Positions 43,441 through 56,836 of a stretch of 64,000 bases of DNA are shown one piece after another. Position 1 is the stretch's first letter, and each line of letters opens with the position of its first letter. The stretch is from assembly GCF_051622035.1 (NCBI RefSeq), contig NC_135360.1, positions 34,055,206 to 34,119,205 of the forward strand, written 5' to 3'. A program made the position numbers and the translations under genes. The DNA comes from Arctopsyche grandis. Its lineage: Eukaryota; Arthropoda; Insecta; Trichoptera; Hydropsychidae. The notes under the pieces were generated by a model. It was not told the DNA's origin. It was given only the letters and a program-made list of their open reading frames with translations, and did no database searches.

Positions 43441-46400
43441 TAATTTCATTTTTCAATATTAGGCTTTGTGTTGTGTATTGTTTGGTTTTGAAAACTAGTG
43501 GACACTTACATTCTTATATAAATGTATCTGGCAACCTTTAAGTCGAAAGTACATATATCTTATTTCAAATGATTTGGCAGTAGGCACAATCGAAATCCTG
43601 AAGGGCCAAAACATGTAATGTGGGAATCACACCATTCGATTTGATTCGAGTAATTTTGTTCTATGTACATACAATGAGTGAAGTTAATAATAAGCCTGTA
43701 AAAAAATGATCGGAATGCAAAAAATTCTCTGGAAACGCTAAAGAATTTACACGACCTGTATGGGAATTTATACGACACTCTGAAAAGTATACATGTTGAA
43801 TTTAGCATTCGTTGCATTTGTGTACGAAGCTTTTATGGCGCAATCGAGCGACAACTATTTCATAGTCGGAACAGAAAATGGTGGATCCCACTAAATTAAA
43901 CTGAATTTGCACACAAAAATCTGCCCAAGAGGATTTCGAACATATGGTAAGCGAGTCCAGGTTCAACCTACACCTACATATGCCCTTTTCCGATCAGATC
44001 GAAGTAATAAAAAAAGGGATGCCACGCGCCGTTCAAAATACGGAAGGGTGACATTGAGTTCGATCCCCTTCAGCTACTACTACACCATTCGCACATAAAT
44101 TAGTACATAATAAACTCGTCGCCATGTGTGAGCTAAACCTTGACCTCCATTTATGACATAAATTAATGACCACCCATTATTTTACAATTATTCCGAAACA
44201 GGTGCTTGCAATAATGTTTAACTTCCGGTTTATAGAAGTAATGCAACATTGAATTATACTTTGAGAAAGTGTGTCATACCCAAATTCCCGGGATTGTATA
44301 AATTATAAATTCAAGACTTAAAAGACAGCATTGGATGGAAATCGAATAAATTGAAATGATTTTATCATCAAACCCGTTGGCCCACGTTGGATGAAACCAA
44401 AACCGCAGAAGTTCATCGAATTTTCAACGCCATGTACCACATACATATAAAATAAACCACATCAATCACTGAAACTTCGCACGAAAGTGACAACAATGGG
44501 ATAATAACAATAATGATATTTTTATACCTTTATGACTTTTTTGGGTGGAGGGCGGGGGTGGCGGGTTGCTTCGTTGAATTTGGGGAGGATTGATGGCGCG
44601 TAAAAAAAAGCAACGAAGGTTTTGCTTCACAAAGGTCTGCTGCTAACCACCTGCTCTTTTTGAGGTCCAATTTGACCACCGGAAGTTGGAGCTCGCAAGA
44701 CATGTGCCAGAGTGCGCTGCACGCCCAACCACCAAAAAAATATATATGAAATAAACCCCCATTCGAAACACCACCAAACATCTGCCCAGTCCGATACATT
44801 ATCTCAATTTAAATCTCTGGATCGCAGAAAATAAACCTGTATGACTTTGCATCAAAAGTTGCAAAGCGTTCAACATTGTATGAGTAGTGTTTTTAAAGTA
44901 GAAACCATTTGATTGCACCAACTCGGCGGACAATCGAGGATCCTGTCCATTTCAAATTCCTGAACCATCTGTGCTTGAATACAAAAAAAAATAGGCACGT
45001 GACACGGGAACTACCGATGGGCAATCAACCACGTGGCTGTTGTTGCTTCCAGCATACATATGCTGCATTTGCAACCGACGAAATGTTAGTTCTTACACTT
45101 GCTTTACCCGAAAGAGTTATGCACGAAAAAGTTGATGACGCTTGACAAAGAAGCTTTTGATACATCATATGATACTTTAAAAACAGCATTGGAGACGCGT
45201 TACGTACTGATAAGGCTTGTCAATACTCATATCGCGCTGGGTTATATTACGTTGACATTCTGAGGATGCGTTTCATTTGCTATTGAAATGTTTTAGGTCT
45301 TTCGAATGAAATATTGATAGAGACAGGTCTTTGTACGCGAGGGAATTCTCGTCAGAAAATAACTTGTAGAAATTTAACAGTTAGCTAGGTATACAAACTT
45401 CTAATCAATGGACAGGCAATGAAACGTCACAGAAAGGCACTGGAAAATTATCGTGAAAGGCACTTATCGCTATGACAACACCTGGTCTCTGATGCTTTAC
45501 AAAGCACAGCTTGCTATATACCTAGACTTTTATAACCAAAATCATGTATGTACATATAATAAATTTGCATATCTGGTACATTAGATGTAGATAAGCAGGT
45601 TGTAAAAGTAGTAAATCGAAAAGTTGCAAGGACGTGCTGGGTGCTTTAGCTAGTTAAGTACTAAAGCTTTTACTGTATTTATTAAAACCCAGGACTAGAA
45701 TGCTTTCCTTCCATGGATGTGCGGGAAGATGTTTACTTGGAATAATAATAAAAAGAGATACATTGATAACATGATAACAGACATACATAGTTGGAGCTGG
45801 GAGCTCGAAGCTTATATTCCATTTTTTTTTCATTTTATATAATTGTATTATGTACTATCGCTTTCAAATAATATATTTAGATTAGCTTCCCCTTTTCCTC
45901 CTTAAGAAAAATTCTTAGCCACGCGTTTTAAAACAGAATGGTAGCCAAGGAGATTCAGAAGAAAATAAGTAAAGCTGAGAGGACAATGTAAGAAAGAAGA
46001 TTGAAGATATTTACATTCAGTAAATATAATAAAATGTAGAATAAGACTGAAACGTTGGCATAATATTTTATCATCACGTGTTACTATTCTCCATTCATTG
46101 TTTCCATTATTATCAGTTATCAGTTCTAGCTCCCGCCCATACATATATCGCCAAAAAATTTCCTTACTTTGAATACCCATCTCATTTATGACGCTTATTG
46201 TTATTACATCCTTTTTCACACTCTTGAGTACCATTCGAGAACTTCTCTTGCACAGTCTTAGAGCAATTTCAATATCTTAGCTCGCTCTACTGTGTCAGCT
46301 CAGTTTCGACTACATATTTCTACAACATTACTCAAAAGTTTTCTTATTCGGGCAAAGAGGATTATTTGATGATATTATATAAGTTTTATAAGAGTGAGTA

Positions 46401-49064
46401 CGAGGTATCAATCAAGAAACTTCTAATAAATCGAGGGTACAGAGATATTTTGAGAATCTGCGGATACATATGTATGAATAGTGAGCGTGTATGTAAAGAG
46501 TACTTATCTTTTGGATGTATGTTCTGGGGACAGCTGCGTGCGACAGTTGGGGAAAATACTATACTATACTATACTATGTACCCACTTATATTATAGATAC
46601 ACGACGCTCAGATCGTGTTTGTAATCACATCAAGGACCACATGGAGGTTTTTTTTAAATTAAACTTTTACTCTTAGCACCGTTTTATCGTTGACATTTAA
46701 TAGACGGACAATGGTCGATAATTCATGCGTAATGTTTTCGAAGGAACTGCATAATGGAGTCGACTAATGAATATCGTTAGATTGCTTTCGTAATGTTATC
46801 TCAGTTTGCATATAGCGTGTGTTCCATTTCAGTTGATGTCGATAACAAATTTCCAAGACGTTCGTCCGTATAAAATTCCTGTCTGCTTTCAACAAGAAAA
46901 TTGTGTTTATTTTTGGCAACGCTGCAAAATTTTGCTCATATATGTATATGTACATGGAAACATTATAATAGAAAATGAAACTCATGAAAAAAACCCTCAA
47001 TCTTTGCACCTTATATATACAATACATAGAAAACAAATGAATTTATGGTATATTTCAAACTTCATCATATTGATAAGATCCATATAAAGATTTGGCAAGA
47101 CGTTAATTAAGTGTTTGCTGAAAAAAATATATTAGGAAACAAAATCCAAATTATAATATAATTTATTATTGGTACGTTTTGCTAGGCTTTGCTCGGGAGG
47201 GTCTAAGTTGATAAAAAAAGGTAACAAATTAAATAGCCAGTATTTTAATCAATTTCGGTAAGTATATAAATCAGTTTTCAATAGGCAGTATTATATGAAT
47301 AAATGAAAGTATAAATAACATATGGACAGTTTAAAATAAATTGGAAATCTGATGTGCATAAATTCGCCAGAACAAATAGCAATGCCCGTTGGATGGAATT
47401 GTCAATCAAGATTGTGCCAAATTTGTGTAAGATACCAATCAAAAAGTAATACTGACCATTAAATACTGGTCAAAATAAAAAAATAAAACTTACCATTTAA
47501 CATCAATACTGAACATTTATGTTTAAATATTTATTTTATTATTTAAACCGACCACTTGCATACAGAACGATGGATACTGACCGTTTAATATGACTTACCT
47601 TTCATATTTAAATACTGACAATAACAAAAGCCTTGTGAAAATACATAGATTAAAATACTTAAAAGTAAAATACAAGCCAAAAAAAAAAATATAGTGGTTC
47701 CAGATTGAAAAATATACATTTGCATAATGTTTAAAAAGTCAAAAGTACATATACATACATACATTAGAACGTACAAATTAAACATAATTGGAACTAAAAA
47801 TTTCAATTGTGTATTATTATTTGGTTATTTCGGTTCAGGCTTCGGCACCCTCTTTTCAAATAAGAAAAGTATTTTATAATGAAATTGAATTTTCGTTATT
47901 GTTGATTTTTTTGAATCCCAGAAAGTTTTCAAAAATTCGGCAACTGTGTACATACATACTTGAATAGCTATGTATTTTTTTTTTAATTGGTAAACGTTTA
48001 TGTTTCTGTCGACAGTTCAATATGAAAATGCAGGTATAAGTTTCGAAGTGCATTGAATATGCAGCTTTCTATGAAAGGATCAACCTTTCACAATACTATA
48101 ACTATTTATCTCAATACCAGTACCTAGACGAAATGATACTTTCAGGTAAAAAAAAAGTGCAACGTTGCATTTCATCCCGAGCACTTTCTGCAGCGTGGAA
48201 GTAAACAACATAAATATTCACATCCATTACCGTGAATCTCACCAGCTTAGACGCGACAGATCTTATTCGATCTTATTGATAATAATATAATGAATATTAT
48301 TAGAGTGATATTGGAGTGGTTGTGGAGTGGTCACAGCACAGGGTCAAGCTGCAAACCGGTAAGTTAACTGTACTAGTAAGTATACTGACTCGAGTCAGCG
48401 ACTCTCCTTCTGCAGATCAACCACCACCTGCTACTACTTACTTGTTACCTATCGAAATTGCATACTCTTACTTTTTTATTTTGTAATTTTAATTATAGTA
48501 CCAGTTTAGGTAATGCCAGATCAAGGTCACTTCTCCGTTACTTCGAGATTGATGATTTTTTGTATCGCAGTTATTGAGATGTTTAGCAGATGCTTGTACT
48601 GTAAAACGTACACAAATGAACGCTCGATGATGATCATCAATACGACATTACGGTATCTCGGCTTGATCAAACTTCCGTTGACATGTGGAGGCCTCCAGCT
48701 CCAGCTCCAGCACGTGCTCGGTAATTTCGTACGACACTGGTAACAATGCCCAAATTACTCATTGCTTTCTTTGTTTGATTTGTCAATTGTTTCGCTGATG
48801 AGATGCGTTCCATTTGACGATACAAACTACACGAGTTCTCCCTGTATTTAAAATTAATTCAGTACATGATAGAGCTTGTTCGTAACAGTTTGAAATATTT
48901 TTTAATTCACCTATCGGCTAAATTTAAATTGGTCTTGTTCTGTAAGAATTTGCTGATGTTATTTGATTCGTCATGCGATTTGTTTTTGCAATTGGTTGGA
49001 TTTGCAAAGGTCGCTCGTAGACTTGTTACGATTATCTTGGTAGTAGGTCTCAAATTTTCATTTA
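43441..49064. other. Long intergenic stretch, no gene recognised
   Basis: No frame longer than about 110 codons, no domain motif and no convincing splice-linked exons were found on either strand. The stretch contains scattered microsatellites (ACAT near 47750). Repeat content may be present but did not match other copies inside the window. Confidence 0.45.
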
Positions 49065-49492
49065 TTTTTTATTTTTACATATATACCAGGAAGGCCTTAC
49101 AGGTAAATCCCAATGCGCCTTCCTGGCCAATTACAAATACAAATACAGCATTTTTATTATAAGTCGTTGAATTGCGAGACACTGAAAACACTCGCAAATT
49201 AACGAGACATCTATGAATTGTACATAAATTTTTATTGTACATCAATCAAATTTTTCAAATAGTGGTGACATAGTAGGTAGGAAGGATTTTTAGCCAATTT
49301 TTTTTTCCGGGAACCGTTTCAACAATGAAATCAGAGAAAATTGGAAAACTCTGATAGGAAACGATCAACCTGGAGTCACAAATCCAGGTCTGACCAACAG
49401 CATACTCTGAAAAATTCATTTTCATTCAGGGATAGAACCCGGCACCTTCTTGACGGTAAGCAGAAGCTTAACGTCCGAGCTATGCTGCTAAC
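49065..49492 (-). mobile_element. tRNA-derived SINE copy (minus orientation)
   Basis: Read on the minus strand it has the head around GCATAGCTCGGACGTTAAGC, the central block CCAGGTTGATCGTTTCCTAT, and GTTGAAACGG. The 3' hairpin reads CCAGGAAGGCGCATTGGGAT followed by TTACCTGTAAGGCCTTCCTGG. The loop sequence of this copy is the closest to that of the LINE tail at 57537-57581. Confidence 0.8.
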
Positions 49493-51360
49493 TTCATTAA
49501 ATACATGTTCAAATGCATTATTGTGGTCAAGCCTTTTTGTAAACACATTGATGTTAAACGAACTATATGATTTCAAAATTGTAAAAAAATCCAGCTTAAG
49601 TTTATATTAGCCGTAATTATGATCGACACATTGAGATGATTATATCTCAGAAAAATACTAGTCATTAAAAGTAAATGTCACATACTCACATACTATATTC
49701 TTTGTCAAATAAATTCAATAGTTTCTGCATTTCCTAAAGTTTTCGTTTGATCTATGTTATCTCGTTATCTGTTTGATCATGAAAGTTACCCCGCATATAA
49801 GGCTATTATGTATATTCCAGGTACTAAATTTGAACCAAATTTATCATCTCTTGCTTTTCTACAAAGGTTGGTGACTACCAGATCTAACTGCTCCTCTGTT
49901 TAATGATTTAGTGTTGCCATATCATTATTTTTGGTAATGCTTTTCTCTTCTTCCCTGCTCTTTCTCTCGGAAAAGTTGATAATTGTGTATTGTATTACCC
50001 ACAGTACTACAATTCTACTAATTCTACTTTTACATATTTTTCTATGTGTTGGAAAACTCTTTTTATAATTTGCTCATCCAGGAGACATTTCAATCAAAAT
50101 TCAAGAGCGGATTAATGTACCCTAACATCTTGGTAAATGAACTGAAGTATGCATTTCCAAATATGTAGTCATTTAGTGATTTTTAGCGACGCATCGTTTA
50201 TTTTTCGAGTAGGCGATTGGTACCCAAAGGGTTATTGTTGTCGTAACGGTTTTTCTTTCGGCATTTTCCATATTCACCGTTTCGTTTGGTCGCCGTGTCA
50301 GCTTCAACACTCCTAGTGTCGATCAGATTACTACTTCCGGTTGAACGTAGAGAGAAGAGGAAAGGAGGAGAACTGGTTCGTGAATAATTTTCAACTCAAA
50401 TACAATACATGTATAATGCGGTACAAATTGTTCATCGAATCTCGAAGGTTTTCAAGGCGAGCTTTCAAGTGTTGTTTTTTTTCTTCACATTAGGTACCCA
50501 TTATGAAGATGCTATTCTGTACGGATCTCAAGCAAAAGACAGGATATGGGCGTAGATTATATGAATTCAATACATATTTTGAATCGAAACTCGTTCGTTG
50601 GATTGCGCAAAAAATAAAACTTCAATTCAATGTATGAGAAATTTGCTTGCTGTATTATATTATATTATGTATTAGGTAGGAGACTCCCTTCTCTCGTCCA
50701 CTTTGTATTATAATACATACATGCATATTTGAACTTGTACATGATATTATGTATATTTGAGAATAAATTTGCAGTCCAGTACAGTGATATGGATACATCT
50801 ATGTATGTGTACGAGAATACGAGAAGAAACAAGAAGGCAAAGAAAGCATGGGCGTCTGAAGCAGAGAAACTAACGGTGGTGAATTATCCGTTATATTCGC
50901 AGATTTTGCAATCTGGTCGCTATTCAACCATTCGCAAATCGTTTCGTCAATTATACGTATTTTAGTTTACACTTTAAATTGAATTTGTATACGAAATGCC
51001 TCAAACTTGAGAATTGGATTATTGATAGTACCCACCACCACATTGTTATTTCAATTTAAGGACGGAATTGATATTCAAATCCTTCTCCTGTTCTGATGAG
51101 ATTTGTCGAAAAACTTGTCTTGTGAGGTATCTGTCTTGATATCCCACAAGTCTACTTATGACTAGTAACCATAGATGTAGTTACCATGAGAGTTATATTT
51201 CTTGACTCTTTTTCTGAAAGTAGAGTCAAGAAATGGAACTTTACCCCCAGCTCCTCCCCCTTCTCTTCGACCATGATCATTCGTGCTCTTTCAAAATCAC
51301 TTCTCATATCCAAAGGGTTTAAACCAGTGGCGATTCATCTTATCATTAACATATATACAG
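49493..51360. other. Intergenic, no gene recognised
   Basis: No gene, RNA or repeat boundary could be supported. Confidence 0.45.
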
Positions 51361-51794
51361 CCAGCAGTATAGCTCAGGTTGCGTTTATGTTTAGCACCAA
51401 GAGATTGTTGGTTTGGATCCCGGGCTAATATACTGCTGGTTAGACTTGGATGTTTGAGTCCAAGTCGATCGTTTCTTATCAGAGTTTGCCAATTTTATTT
51501 GATCATTGTTGAAACGCTTCCCTGAAATTGACAAAAAATCATCCTACCTGCTGTCACAAATCTTCTGTATTCATGTATGTACAATTTGTAAAAAAATATT
51601 TACAAGCCTAAAAATCCATAGATGTCTCAATGGATTAATTAATTGTTAATTTCGTGTTCTTCAGCTTCTCGAAATACAATGATTTATGTAATAAAATGCT
51701 GCATTGTTTGTAATTAATTGTCAGGAAGGCGCATTGGGGTCTTCTTGTCAAGACTTCCTGGTATATATCTATGTATGTAAAAAATAAATAAAAT
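51361..51794 (+). mobile_element. tRNA-derived SINE, longest copy
   Basis: The head is CAGCAGTATAGCTCAGGTTG, with GGTTTGGATCCCG near 51411 as a B-box-like word. The central block reads CCAAGTCGATCGTTTCTTAT. The 3' hairpin is CAGGAAGGC...GACTTCCTG near 51721-51760, followed by an A-rich AAATAAATAAAAT tail. It carries an extra central segment of about 150 bp compared with the copy at 32786. Confidence 0.8.
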
Positions 51795-52489
51795 ATGGGG
51801 CTGCAGCCTCTCAGTATAGTAAATATGCATGATATTTTTGTATATTACATACTATTTTTTATAAGCCTCTTATCAGTTTGCTTTTGATTTTTTCGTTTGA
51901 CAATATTTTGTTCGCATTTGGTCATCGGTGTGGTCAAGGAGCTACTACAGTTCGATTCATCTCTGCAGCCCCCCCCTGGGAATTCTCACGAGCCGCCACT
52001 GGTTTAAACCATGAGATCCTTCTAATTTCCGGTCTCTGTCTCCTTTTGATTACACGAATGACATCATGCAAGCGATGGAACAAGATTAGTAATTAAGACC
52101 ATCGAGGTTTTCTGGCACAAAAAGGGCTCATCTTGCAACCGAAATATTTTTATCCGCTATCACCGACGCGATGTTGTGTCGTCAAGTTTCCGGATGCTGC
52201 ACTCCCAGAGCTGTTCAATTTCCGGGTCAAATGTCGGACTGCCTTTGTCACTGATTTGTACGTGAATGGGAGAAGGTGCGCCGGCCATCAGTGCAGAGCC
52301 ACTGGACCGGAACAACTCCGCTCAATACGCCTCCAATAGTCCAATGCGGTTCATCGGTTCAATTACCTCACTTTCAATTATCACCGTTTTACATACATAC
52401 GTATGTATATTGTAATTATTAATTATAATTATCGATGTGCAAAATTTTGGCCCTTTTAGAACGAATCAGTGCTACCGAACCGATGATAG
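51795..52489. other. Intergenic, no gene recognised
   Basis: Contains a C-run near 51968 and a TACATACGTATG palindrome near 52394. No coding sequence was identified. Confidence 0.45.
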
Positions 52490-52880
52490 GTGTGCACTCG
52501 GAGGGATCTACGTGACGAGCCAGAATGTTAAATTACAGAAAACACAAATATCGGAAGGCAAAGATCGAAAATCGAAAGATCAAAAAAAAAACGGTACATA
52601 CTCACTTAATTTGCGCGAGCAGGGTACAACAGGAACAAGAGGAACAGGCTTTTCCTGCCGTATTCTGCGCGCGCACATTAATACGGGAGGAAAAGCCTGT
52701 TCCTCTTGTTCCTGTTGTATCCTGCTAGCGCAAATTAAGTGAGTATGTACCGTTTACCATGCACCCTTTTTTTTTGATCTTTCGACTTAAGATCTTTCGA
52801 TTTTCGATCTTTGCCTTCCGATATTTGCGTTTTCTGTAATTTAACATTCTGGCTCGTCACGGAGACCGCATTCGGAGGTA
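52490..52880. mobile_element. Long near-perfect palindrome (foldback element, about 390 bp)
   Basis: The left arm (from about 52492) and the right arm (to about 52880) are complementary for about 180 bp each. Shared blocks include GTGACGAGCCAGAATGTTAA, CCTTCCGATATTTG, and ACAGGAACAAGAGGAACAGG. The centre is near 52675, around GCGCGCGCAC. Open frames here read through the palindrome and are not genes. The outermost 25 bp are less well paired and no target duplication is clear. Confidence 0.85.
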
Positions 52881-52882
52881 TG

Positions 52883-53085
52883 CTTAAGAATTGTAAATAG
52901 GTTTTTGAGCTCTTTTTGTATGCTGTACATTACCATTAGAATAATATAATACTATGATTACTAATAAAATTAAATTAAAACTGTAAAATAGAAAATTATC
53001 AGTAGATCAGTATCTATTAAAATATATGTAAGATTTATGTATTGTGAACATAATTTCGTCATAATAAAAAGCATTTAAAAATAAA
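52883..53085 (+). mobile_element. Jockey-like LINE 3' end fragment
   Basis: The sequence AATTGTAAATAGGTTTTTGAGCTC to ATAATAAAAAGCATTTAAAA matches the 3' ends at 22464, 21957 and 28230. It starts directly at the edge of the palindrome 52490-52880. Confidence 0.8.
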
Positions 53086-53239
53086 GAGTCGTTTTATTGA
53101 AATTAATAATGGCGGAAAAGGATTCAGATATTAACATTAAAAGGTATGTACAATTTGAAACAACCTTTCTGCCTTCTGATTATTGTTGTTTATTTTGCCA
53201 AACGTTGCATGGGATGTCTTCTTATAGCTTTTGGTTATT

Positions 53240-53415
53240 GTTAATAGGTTTTTGAGCTCTTTTTCCTATTATGCTGTACATTAACATTAGAATAATATAA
53301 TACTATGATTACTAACCAAATTAAATTAAACGATCAGTAGATCAGTAGCTATTAAAATAGATATAAGATGTATTGTAAACATAATTTCGTAATAATAAAA
53401 AGCATTTAAAAATCA
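53240..53415 (+). mobile_element. Second Jockey-like LINE 3' end fragment
   Basis: It starts at TTAATAGGTTTTTGAGCTC and ends GTAATAATAAAAAGCATTTA. It is a separate 5'-truncated copy in the same orientation as the one at 52883. Confidence 0.8.
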
Positions 53416-54959
53416 AAATACCTTATGGTTTTATGACGTTTTTACAGATACCATTGCAATTTATTTATTTATTTATAAAGGTAAAAACCCATTTAAGTAA
53501 ATTACATAATAAAAATCATGAAGCTGTAGCCGAGGGGGGGGGGGGGGTGGTGCTATGTAATTTAAAATGTAGCTCATATTTTGAAAAATAAACCCAAAAT
53601 CAAATTTATATTTTTTTACTTTAACTCAACGTCTTAGGTGAAAGTATTTTAAATAAATAAATACTTAAAATTAATAAATTGAAATATGATTCACAAACTT
53701 TTTATATACATAAAATCGTATTAAAGCATTGCAGGTGTAATTTTTTTTCGGAAAAATACCATTAGGGGGGGCGAAAGGACTAATGCACAACTATTTAATA
53801 CGACGGTCGAGAAGGAAGTAAAGTGGTAGCCACCAACATGGTCGAATTTTTCCCAACTTTTAGGATGGCGATCCAAACTCGACCATGTCGTAGCTTAATT
53901 AATTCATTTGATAATTCGGTCCGAAAAAGACGAAAAGTCGTTTATTCTATTCAACTGGGTATTCTAGGCGTATGAATTCACTGAATTAATTTATTCCTAT
54001 AAATGTACATAGTTTTCCGCAAATTCTAGGAACGAAAAAAAACGCTTGGGGGGAGGTTGCATCTGTGTTTCAGCCCCCCCCCCCTAAAAAATCATGTCAT
54101 GTTACCATGCTATTGCTTAAGTTTATTATAAACACACGTTTTCACTGTGTCGTTTGTAATTACTAATAAATAATAATTTCAAAGCATTTTCCTATACGAG
54201 GTGTATAGTTTATGGTAATGGGTGTCGAAGGGTACATCAGTTTAAAAAGGTTGGCAGCCAATGAAGTGGATGATATACATACATATATATGTATATATAT
54301 ATTGGTATATTAATATTACTACTTTACTAGCCTAATTCTTCGGAAAAGAAAATTACCTTTCGTCTCAATAATAAAGGGACCATTGCTGGAGATATGGCAC
54401 TGCAGAGATTTATTGCAGTATCTACAATGGACTTAGCTGGAAACGTGAAAACGTCAAACAAGAGGACTTTTTCAAAATACATAACTTTTATGATGTGCTT
54501 CCTTTTTAATTTATGGTTGAAGAACGTTTTTATTTAGCCAAGGCTTAGTAAAAGTTGTTTCAAAAGGGGCCGACACAATGGCTCAGAGAGATGAAAAGTC
54601 CTCTTCTAAATTTTGAATGAATACCAGCCGACTTCTTGACCAGCAAGCCAGTCAGCTAGGAGACGACAAAAGGCTGCACCCAGGAAGTGACGTCACTACC
54701 TTTGTTTTATCTCCACAACACTCATACACAGAACAAACATATCTGCAACCAAACTGTTCGTACATGTTGGCGCACGTCACGCATACTACATATTATTTTG
54801 ATATCGCAGAATCGTAGACAGTATAATTGGAGGTTTCAAATTGTGTTTCGTGATTTGCATGTTTTTCTCGTTTTATCATCTCGTAATAGATAGAAGGTTC
54901 CATATAATTAAATCCGGCGGAAAAAACTGATCTGTTACTTATTATTCGTTTTGAAGGTG
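53416..54959. other. Intergenic, G-run-bearing sequence, no gene recognised
   Basis: Contains runs of G (14 G near 53534, 7 G near 53765) and of C (near 54076), with AT-rich surroundings. No gene was found. This is the 5' flank of the ERp60 retrocopy, and I found no partial LINE coding sequence in it. Confidence 0.45.
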
Positions 54960-55109
54960 TCCCAGTGGCTGGTGTGATGGACGCGAAGCAGGCAAAAGGT
55001 CAAACTGTGATTCGGCGAACGAAAACTCGAATGCAATTATCTTGCCGGCGTGAGGCTGCCGGGGAAAGTCGTCTCGCTCGTGTTGTTTCACTCGGTTCAT
55101 CAGCTGAAG

Positions 55110-56591
55110 ATGCAGCACTCGTTCGTGTGGATGATGGCGATGGCCGCAGTCGTGGTTCTGACAGTCGTGGCGGCCACCGAAGAAGATGTCCTCGACCTGA
55201 CGGACGCCGACTTCACTTCTGGCGTCACGGAAACCGACACCACGCTAGTCATGTTCTACGCACCTTGGTGTGGACATTGCAAACGTTTGAAACCGGAATA
55301 TGCTAAAGCGGCAGAACTTCTCAAAGCCAATGACCCACCCATCGCTTTAGCAAAGGTCGATTGTACCGAAGGCGGCAAGGATACCTGCGGAAAGTACTCC
55401 GTGTCCGGATATCCGACGCTGAAGATCTTCCGCAACGGTGAAGTCTCTCAAGACTACGGAGGCCCCCGCGAAGCCAGTGGTATTGTGAAGTACATGCGAG
55501 CTCAAGTCGGACCCAGTTCAAAGGATTTGAAGTCGCTGAAGGATTTCGAAGACTTCATCGCCAAGGATGAGGTCGCCGTCGTTGGATTCTTCGAAAAGGA
55601 GACCGACTTGAAGGGTTCGTTCCTTAAACTGGCCGATAAGCTGCGGGAGAAGGTTCGATTCGCTCACTCTTCGTTGCCTGAAGTGCTCAAAGCCGGCGAC
55701 CAAACCAATGGAATTGTTTTGTTCCGTCCCAAACTGATGTCGAATAAATTCGAAGACGATAAGGTCGTTTATTCCGGCAGCGATGACTCAATTGATATCA
55801 ACAAGTTCATCACTCAAAATTTCCACGGATTGGTCGGATATCGCACGCGTGACTCCGCTCCGGACTTCAAAAAGCCTCTCGTCATCGCATTCTACAGTGT
55901 TGATTATGTTAAAAACCCCAAAGGCACCAACTATTGGAGAAACAGGATTCTTAAAGTTGCTAAAGAGTATTCCGATGAATTTACATTCGCCATCAGCTCT
56001 AAGGATGACTTCACCCACGAACTCAACGAATTCGGATTGGATTATGTCAAGGGTGACAAACCAGTTGTCTGCGCTTACAATGACGTAGATCAAAAGTTCA
56101 TCATGGAGAAAGAATTCAGCGTCGAAAACTTCCAAGACTTCCTCTCTCAGTTGAAAAACGGAGACCTCGACTCGTACGTCAAATCCGAGCCCATTCCTGA
56201 ATCCAACGACGCCCCCGTCAAAGTAGCCGTCGGCAAAAACTTCGAAGAAATCGTCACCAAGAACGGCAAAGACACCTTGATTGAATTCTACGCACCGTGG
56301 TGCGGACATTGCAAGAAACTCACCCCAATCTACGACGAGCTCGGTGAAAAGATGAAAGATGAAGATATCGCCATTGTGAAAATGGACGCGTCGAGCAATG
56401 ATGTACCACCACCGTTCAAGGTTCACGGATTCCCCACTATCTACTGGGCGTCCAAGGACGATAAGAAGAATCCCATCACATACGAAGGTGGTCGAGAGGT
56501 AGACGACTTTGTCAAGTACATCGCCAAGCAGGCCACAGACGAACTCAAGGGTTACGACAGGAAGGGTAGTCCCAAGAAGACTGAACTGTAA
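55110..56591 (+). CDS. ERp60: ERp60/PDIA3 protein disulfide isomerase, intronless 493 aa
   Basis: This is an endoplasmic-reticulum thiol oxidoreductase that forms and reshuffles disulfides in folding glycoproteins. The chosen ATG (55110) begins MQHSFVWMMAMAAVVVLTVV, a good signal peptide; an in-frame ATG at 55050 would add 20 residues in front of it and is less likely. The four thioredoxin-fold domains a, b, b', a' are all present. Active sites WCGHC lie at residues 53-57 and 397-401. The last four residues, KTEL, are an ER-retention variant. Length equals the normal family length and the frame is intact, with no stop or frameshift. There is no intron, and an AATAAA plus poly(A) tract follow, so it is a retroposed copy. 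Whether it is transcribed, and whether an intron-bearing parent exists elsewhere, cannot be seen here. Confidence 0.95.
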   Translation: MQHSFVWMMAMAAVVVLTVVAATEEDVLDLTDADFTSGVTETDTTLVMFYAPWCGHCKRLKPEYAKAAELLKANDPPIALAKVDCTEGGKDTCGKYSVSGYPTLKIFRNGEVSQDYGGPREASGIVKYMRAQVGPSSKDLKSLKDFEDFIAKDEVAVVGFFEKETDLKGSFLKLADKLREKVRFAHSSLPEVLKAGDQTNGIVLFRPKLMSNKFEDDKVVYSGSDDSIDINKFITQNFHGLVGYRTRDSAPDFKKPLVIAFYSVDYVKNPKGTNYWRNRILKVAKEYSDEFTFAISSKDDFTHELNEFGLDYVKGDKPVVCAYNDVDQKFIMEKEFSVENFQDFLSQLKNGDLDSYVKSEPIPESNDAPVKVAVGKNFEEIVTKNGKDTLIEFYAPWCGHCKKLTPIYDELGEKMKDEDIAIVKMDASSNDVPPPFKVHGFPTIYWASKDDKKNPITYEGGREVDDFVKYIAKQATDELKGYDRKGSPKKTEL

Positions 56592-56835
56592 AGTGTGAAG
56601 GCAGTGCATTTATTTTGTATCTCCTGGTAACATTTACCAGCTTAAAATACATGTGTGAATAGAATCTGTTTGTACGGTAATTTTAAGGAACACTTTTAGA
56701 AATCAAAAAAAAAAATAGTCGTAATTAAGAAGGTTGTCAATTCCATAAATACTGTGTTATTTTGTTACGCGTGTCTCGTAAAGGTGCAACACTTTTCAAT
56801 TTATTTTTTTTCTTTTGAAATAAATCATTTTTTTA

Positions 56836-56836
<1 letters not shown>
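56592..56836 (+). other. 3' UTR of the ERp60 retrocopy
   Basis: 245 bp between the TAA and the poly(A) tract. AATAAA at 56819-56824 is the polyadenylation signal, 12 nt before the first A of the tract. Confidence 0.85.

Noticed and set aside
52437-52742. 101-codon ORF
   Set aside because: It reads through the arms of a long palindrome and has no protein features.
53520-53560. G-run as a quadruplex-type regulatory element
   Set aside because: A single uninterrupted G-run without spaced G-tracts or gene context is more likely a simple repeat.
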